DNA from: Gammaproteobacteria bacterium
GTDB lineage: Bacteria > Pseudomonadota > Gammaproteobacteria > Steroidobacterales > Steroidobacteraceae
Assembly (NCBI GenBank): GCA_025357835.1
Contig: JANYLM010000049.1
Span: 90,094 to 154,093, forward strand
Direction: 5' to 3'
Length of the DNA stretch: 64,000 nt
Positions 61,744-64,000 of the stretch are shown one piece after another (positions within the stretch are counted from its first letter, which is position 1; each line of letters begins with the position of its first letter). Made by a program: the position numbers and the translations under genes. The notes below the pieces were generated by a model, which was not told the origin of the DNA, made no database searches, and saw only the letters and a program-made list of their open reading frames with translations.

Positions 61744-63222
61744 TCAGTTGATCGAGGTCCGTGATCCGTTGGCGCCGAAGCGGGCGCTGGAATCGTCGAG
61801 AACGGATGAAACGCTGAACACAGTGCTTGCCGCCTCGGCGGCAAGCGGGCCGTTGGCGATGTTGGGTGTGGCGACGCCAGTACCGGCAGCGGCCTGCTGC
61901 GGCGACAAATCGGCAAGCAACGGCGCGGTCAGATGGCGGAATTTTTGCAGCGTGTCCGCGTGCAGCGGCTCGGCACCGGGCAATTGCACGGTCTGCGGAT
62001 TCTTATGCACTCCGTTCACGAGGTATTCGTAGTGCAGGTGAGGGCCCGTGGCGAGTCCCGTCATCCCGACGTAACCGATGACGTCGCCCTGCTGTACGCG
62101 GTTGCCTACGTGCATATTTCTGGCGAAGCGCGACATATGGCCGTACAAGGTGGACACACTGTTGCTGTGGGCCAGCACCAACGCATTGCCATAACCGCCA
62201 CGCCGGCCGGCAAAGCTGACTCGGCCATCGCCGGCGGCATGAACCGGCGTGCCGGTCGGTGCCGCATAGTCCGTACCCATGTGTCCTCGTATCAGGTTCA
62301 AGATAGGATGCCTGCGATGCGGATTGAACACTGAACTCACTCGGGTGAATTCGACGGGCGCCCGCAACAGCGCCTTGCGCATGGGTAGCCCTTCCGGGGT
62401 GTAGTAGCCGCCACTGCCGTTCTCGGTCGCAAAGCGCACCGCTCTATACACCTTGCCGCTATTGACGAACTCGGCCGCGAGCACCTCGCCATCATGCAGA
62501 TATTTCCCGTCTTGATAGATTTGCTCATAGACCGCGGTGAAGCGATCGCCCTCGCGGATGTCGAGAACAAAGTCGATATCCCAGGCAAATACATTGGCGA
62601 GCTTCAGGGCCACGCTATCGGAGATATCGGCGGCTTCGGCTGCCTGAAACAGCGACGAATCGATGGTGGCGGAGGCGGTGCGAATTCGCGTCTCGACCGG
62701 GTTGTCGATCATCTTCGCGGCGAAGCCCAATTCTTCACGCACCACTTTGAGCGTTTGCGTCTCGCTTAACCGGCGTGTCAGTTCTTTGATCTCGCCGTCG
62801 GCATGGGTGAGCTTGATGGCATCACCCGGCTTGAGGAAATCCAGGCTTTGGCGTGTGCCTGGCAGGTGACGAATCGCCGCCAAATCGGCCGTGTCGAGCG
62901 CCATGCGGCGAAAAATGGCGTCCAGGGTGTCGTTTCTGCCCACAATCACTTCTATGGTCGAGGCGACGCTGGCCTGCTGGGCAATTGCCGGCGGGCCGGG
63001 CGGAGCCGCCGGGTTCGGGGTCGGTGGCGGCGCGGCACCGGCTGACGAGTCGGGGTAGATCAGGGGCGCGGGGGCAAAGGCCACCGATGTCGGGGCATCG
63101 TGCGCCGCGTGCCAAAGAATTAAGGCGGCGCTAGCCGCTGCGGCGAAGGGCGCCAGCCGAGTCATCAGCTCTTTGAATCGTCGGGATAATTTTGAGGGTC
63201 CGAAGTTGTTGCGGTGCACCAC
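61744..63222 (-). CDS. M23-family murein DD-endopeptidase with OapA/LysM-like domain
   Basis: 492 residues. There is one N-terminal membrane helix (F-A-A-A-A-S-A-A-L-I-L-W), a Pro-rich linker, a LysM/OapA-like domain (V-G-R-N-D-T-L-D-A-I-F-R-R-M), and a LytM domain with zinc sites H-M-G-T-D-Y-A-A-P and H-L-H-Y-E. It matches MepM/YebA endopeptidases that cut peptidoglycan crosslinks. It is divergent from the rRNA promoter region. Confidence 0.9.
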   Translation of the reverse strand: MVHRNNFGPSKLSRRFKELMTRLAPFAAAASAALILWHAAHDAPTSVAFAPAPLIYPDSSAGAAPPPTPNPAAPPGPPAIAQQASVASTIEVIVGRNDTLDAIFRRMALDTADLAAIRHLPGTRQSLDFLKPGDAIKLTHADGEIKELTRRLSETQTLKVVREELGFAAKMIDNPVETRIRTASATIDSSLFQAAEAADISDSVALKLANVFAWDIDFVLDIREGDRFTAVYEQIYQDGKYLHDGEVLAAEFVNSGKVYRAVRFATENGSGGYYTPEGLPMRKALLRAPVEFTRVSSVFNPHRRHPILNLIRGHMGTDYAAPTGTPVHAAGDGRVSFAGRRGGYGNALVLAHSNSVSTLYGHMSRFARNMHVGNRVQQGDVIGYVGMTGLATGPHLHYEYLVNGVHKNPQTVQLPGAEPLHADTLQKFRHLTAPLLADLSPQQAAAGTGVATPNIANGPLAAEAASTVFSVSSVLDDSSARFGANGSRTSIN

Positions 63223-63587
63223 AGGTAGTTACCAGTCGTCATCCTAGCGAGACGGCTGTCCAGGCTAGCCGTGAGGCTAGGCCCGGTCAATGTAAAGCGC
63301 CGCATTCCTTATAGTTGCCTCCGCAACTACTAAACCCAGCGATACGATCGAGCGTGGCGATCGTTCTTGCTCACTGCGCGCTCCTGTGAGCCGCCGCCCG
63401 ATCAATTCGATCACAGCGGCATTGCCGGACGCGGCCGCAGGGAAAAGAATGCGGCGGCGCGCTGGCTTGCAAGTGGGGACCAACCAATTTAGTGCTGTTC
63501 GCAGCTTCCCTGTTGCAAAAATTGGGCTTGCAAAGCCGCTTGATTCCGGCTCTGCGTCGACTGCAAACAAAGTTTCATGACAAGCGG
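63223..63587. other. Intergenic region upstream of the rRNA promoters
   Basis: No gene is supported. It contains several short hairpins: CTAGCC-GTGA-GGCTAG (63265-63280), AGTTGC-N4-GCAACT (63313-63328) and ACGATCG-N7-CGATCGT (63344-63364). They may be Fis/UP-like or termination structures; no consensus was identified. Confidence 0.4.
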
Positions 63588-63615
63588 TTGACAGGGCCGA
63601 ACCCAGGGATATACT
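63588..63615 (+). promoter_or_regulatory. rRNA operon promoter P1
   Basis: TTGACA (63588-63593) and TATACT (63610-63615) with a 16-base spacer and a GC-rich discriminator, typical of stringently controlled rRNA promoters, about 290 bases before 16S. Confidence 0.75.
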
Positions 63616-63660
63616 GCGCGCCCTTCCAAGTGAAAGGCGTTTTTCGAGACTTTCCGGCGA

Positions 63661-63688
63661 TTGACGGAGTCGAAAAAAGAGCTATACT
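63661..63688 (+). promoter_or_regulatory. rRNA operon promoter P2
   Basis: TTGACG (63661-63666) and TATACT (63683-63688) with a 16-base spacer, about 70 bases downstream of P1. Confidence 0.65.
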
Positions 63689-63724
63689 TGGAAGTTCACC
63701 CTAGGCCCTTGTCGCCTCGGGTCA

Positions 63725-63735
63725 TTCTTTAAAAA
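63725..63735 (+). promoter_or_regulatory. boxA antitermination element of the rRNA leader
   Basis: TTCTTTAAAAA matches the TGCTCTTTAACA boxA core and is followed by the boxC-like GTGTGGGGACTC typical of gammaproteobacterial rRNA leaders. Confidence 0.65.
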
Positions 63736-63905
63736 TTCGAATAGGTAACTTGTGTGGGGACTCGCGTCGATACACCTTTGGTGTAATTGATGATGAGTTT
63801 CCAAAACGACCAGCTGTTCATTCGTGCACCCGGGTTCATCCCCGAGGGCATTCGTGAATGGATGTGAGTTCTGGATCTCGATTGCTTCAGTGACTTAGTG
63901 TAATT

Positions 63906-64000
<95 letters not shown>

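Noticed and set aside
63265..63364. Hairpins before the rRNA promoters as terminators of the M23 peptidase gene
   Set aside because: That gene is transcribed leftward, away from this region; the hairpins are upstream of its start.

Overview
The window is chromosomal DNA of a GC-rich gammaproteobacterium. The evidence is a gammaproteobacterial rRNA leader and 16S start at the right edge, a bifunctional chorismate mutase/prephenate dehydrogenase, a gshB-tonB-algH-ruvX-pyrB operon, a Pil-Chp chemosensory operon, and ErpA. A deep lineage near Xanthomonadales, Nevskiales or Steroidobacterales would fit, but I cannot fix it from 95 bases of 16S. Most of the window is housekeeping; the accessory part is about 38.2-54.1 kb.

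Layout. 0-1.5 kb: a membrane-anchored class III aminotransferase (cut by the edge) divergent from phosphatidylserine decarboxylase. 1.5-5.4 kb: the leftward operon gshB-tonB-algH-ruvX-pyrB. 5.7-14.9 kb: the twitching/surface-sensing operon pilG-pilH-pilI-pilJ-chpA-chpC, followed by a frameshifted TPR gene. 16-24 kb: bioA-rsmE, ampD, a hybrid histidine kinase followed by a REC-GGDEF-EAL protein, and a PduO-type cobalamin adenosyltransferase. 24-31.6 kb: an IMPase-family phosphatase, a small operon ending in an ABC ATPase, and a three-gene 2-oxoacid:ferredoxin oxidoreductase operon. 31.6-38.1 kb: a racemase-like protein, a GST/PPOX pair with a LysR regulator, pdxH, and tyrA with a diguanylate cyclase.

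The accessory region holds three things of note. (1) A two-gene operon (39.7-40.5 kb and 38.7-39.7 kb) pairs a heme-oxygenase-like diiron oxidase with an EgtD-type amino-acid methyltransferase whose substrate pocket differs from histidine-specific EgtD. (2) A complete proteobacterial lasso-peptide locus (43.3-52.6 kb) has a 31-residue precursor, a fused RRE-protease B protein, a lasso cyclase C, and, converging on it, an isopeptidase, a TonB-dependent receptor with signalling domain, FecR and FecI. The predicted core is ATHFVGGLDQVHYKYPFD with an Ala1-Asp9 ring. (3) Two copies of a csrA gene divergent from a small XRE regulator share near-perfect ACATTATAATGT palindromes (52.6-54.1 kb); the first csrA lies just upstream of fecI on the same strand and could be co-transcribed with the lasso uptake genes. 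A RAYT-like protein lacking the HUH motif sits between (1) and (2).

54.2-63.2 kb returns to core genes: a FecCD/BtuC permease, rppH, hemJ, a DUF6776-type membrane protein, a bactofilin, erpA, ppx, ppk and an M23 peptidase. The window ends with two rRNA promoters, boxA and the first 95 bases of 16S rRNA. No CRISPR array, tRNA, IS element or prophage was recognised.
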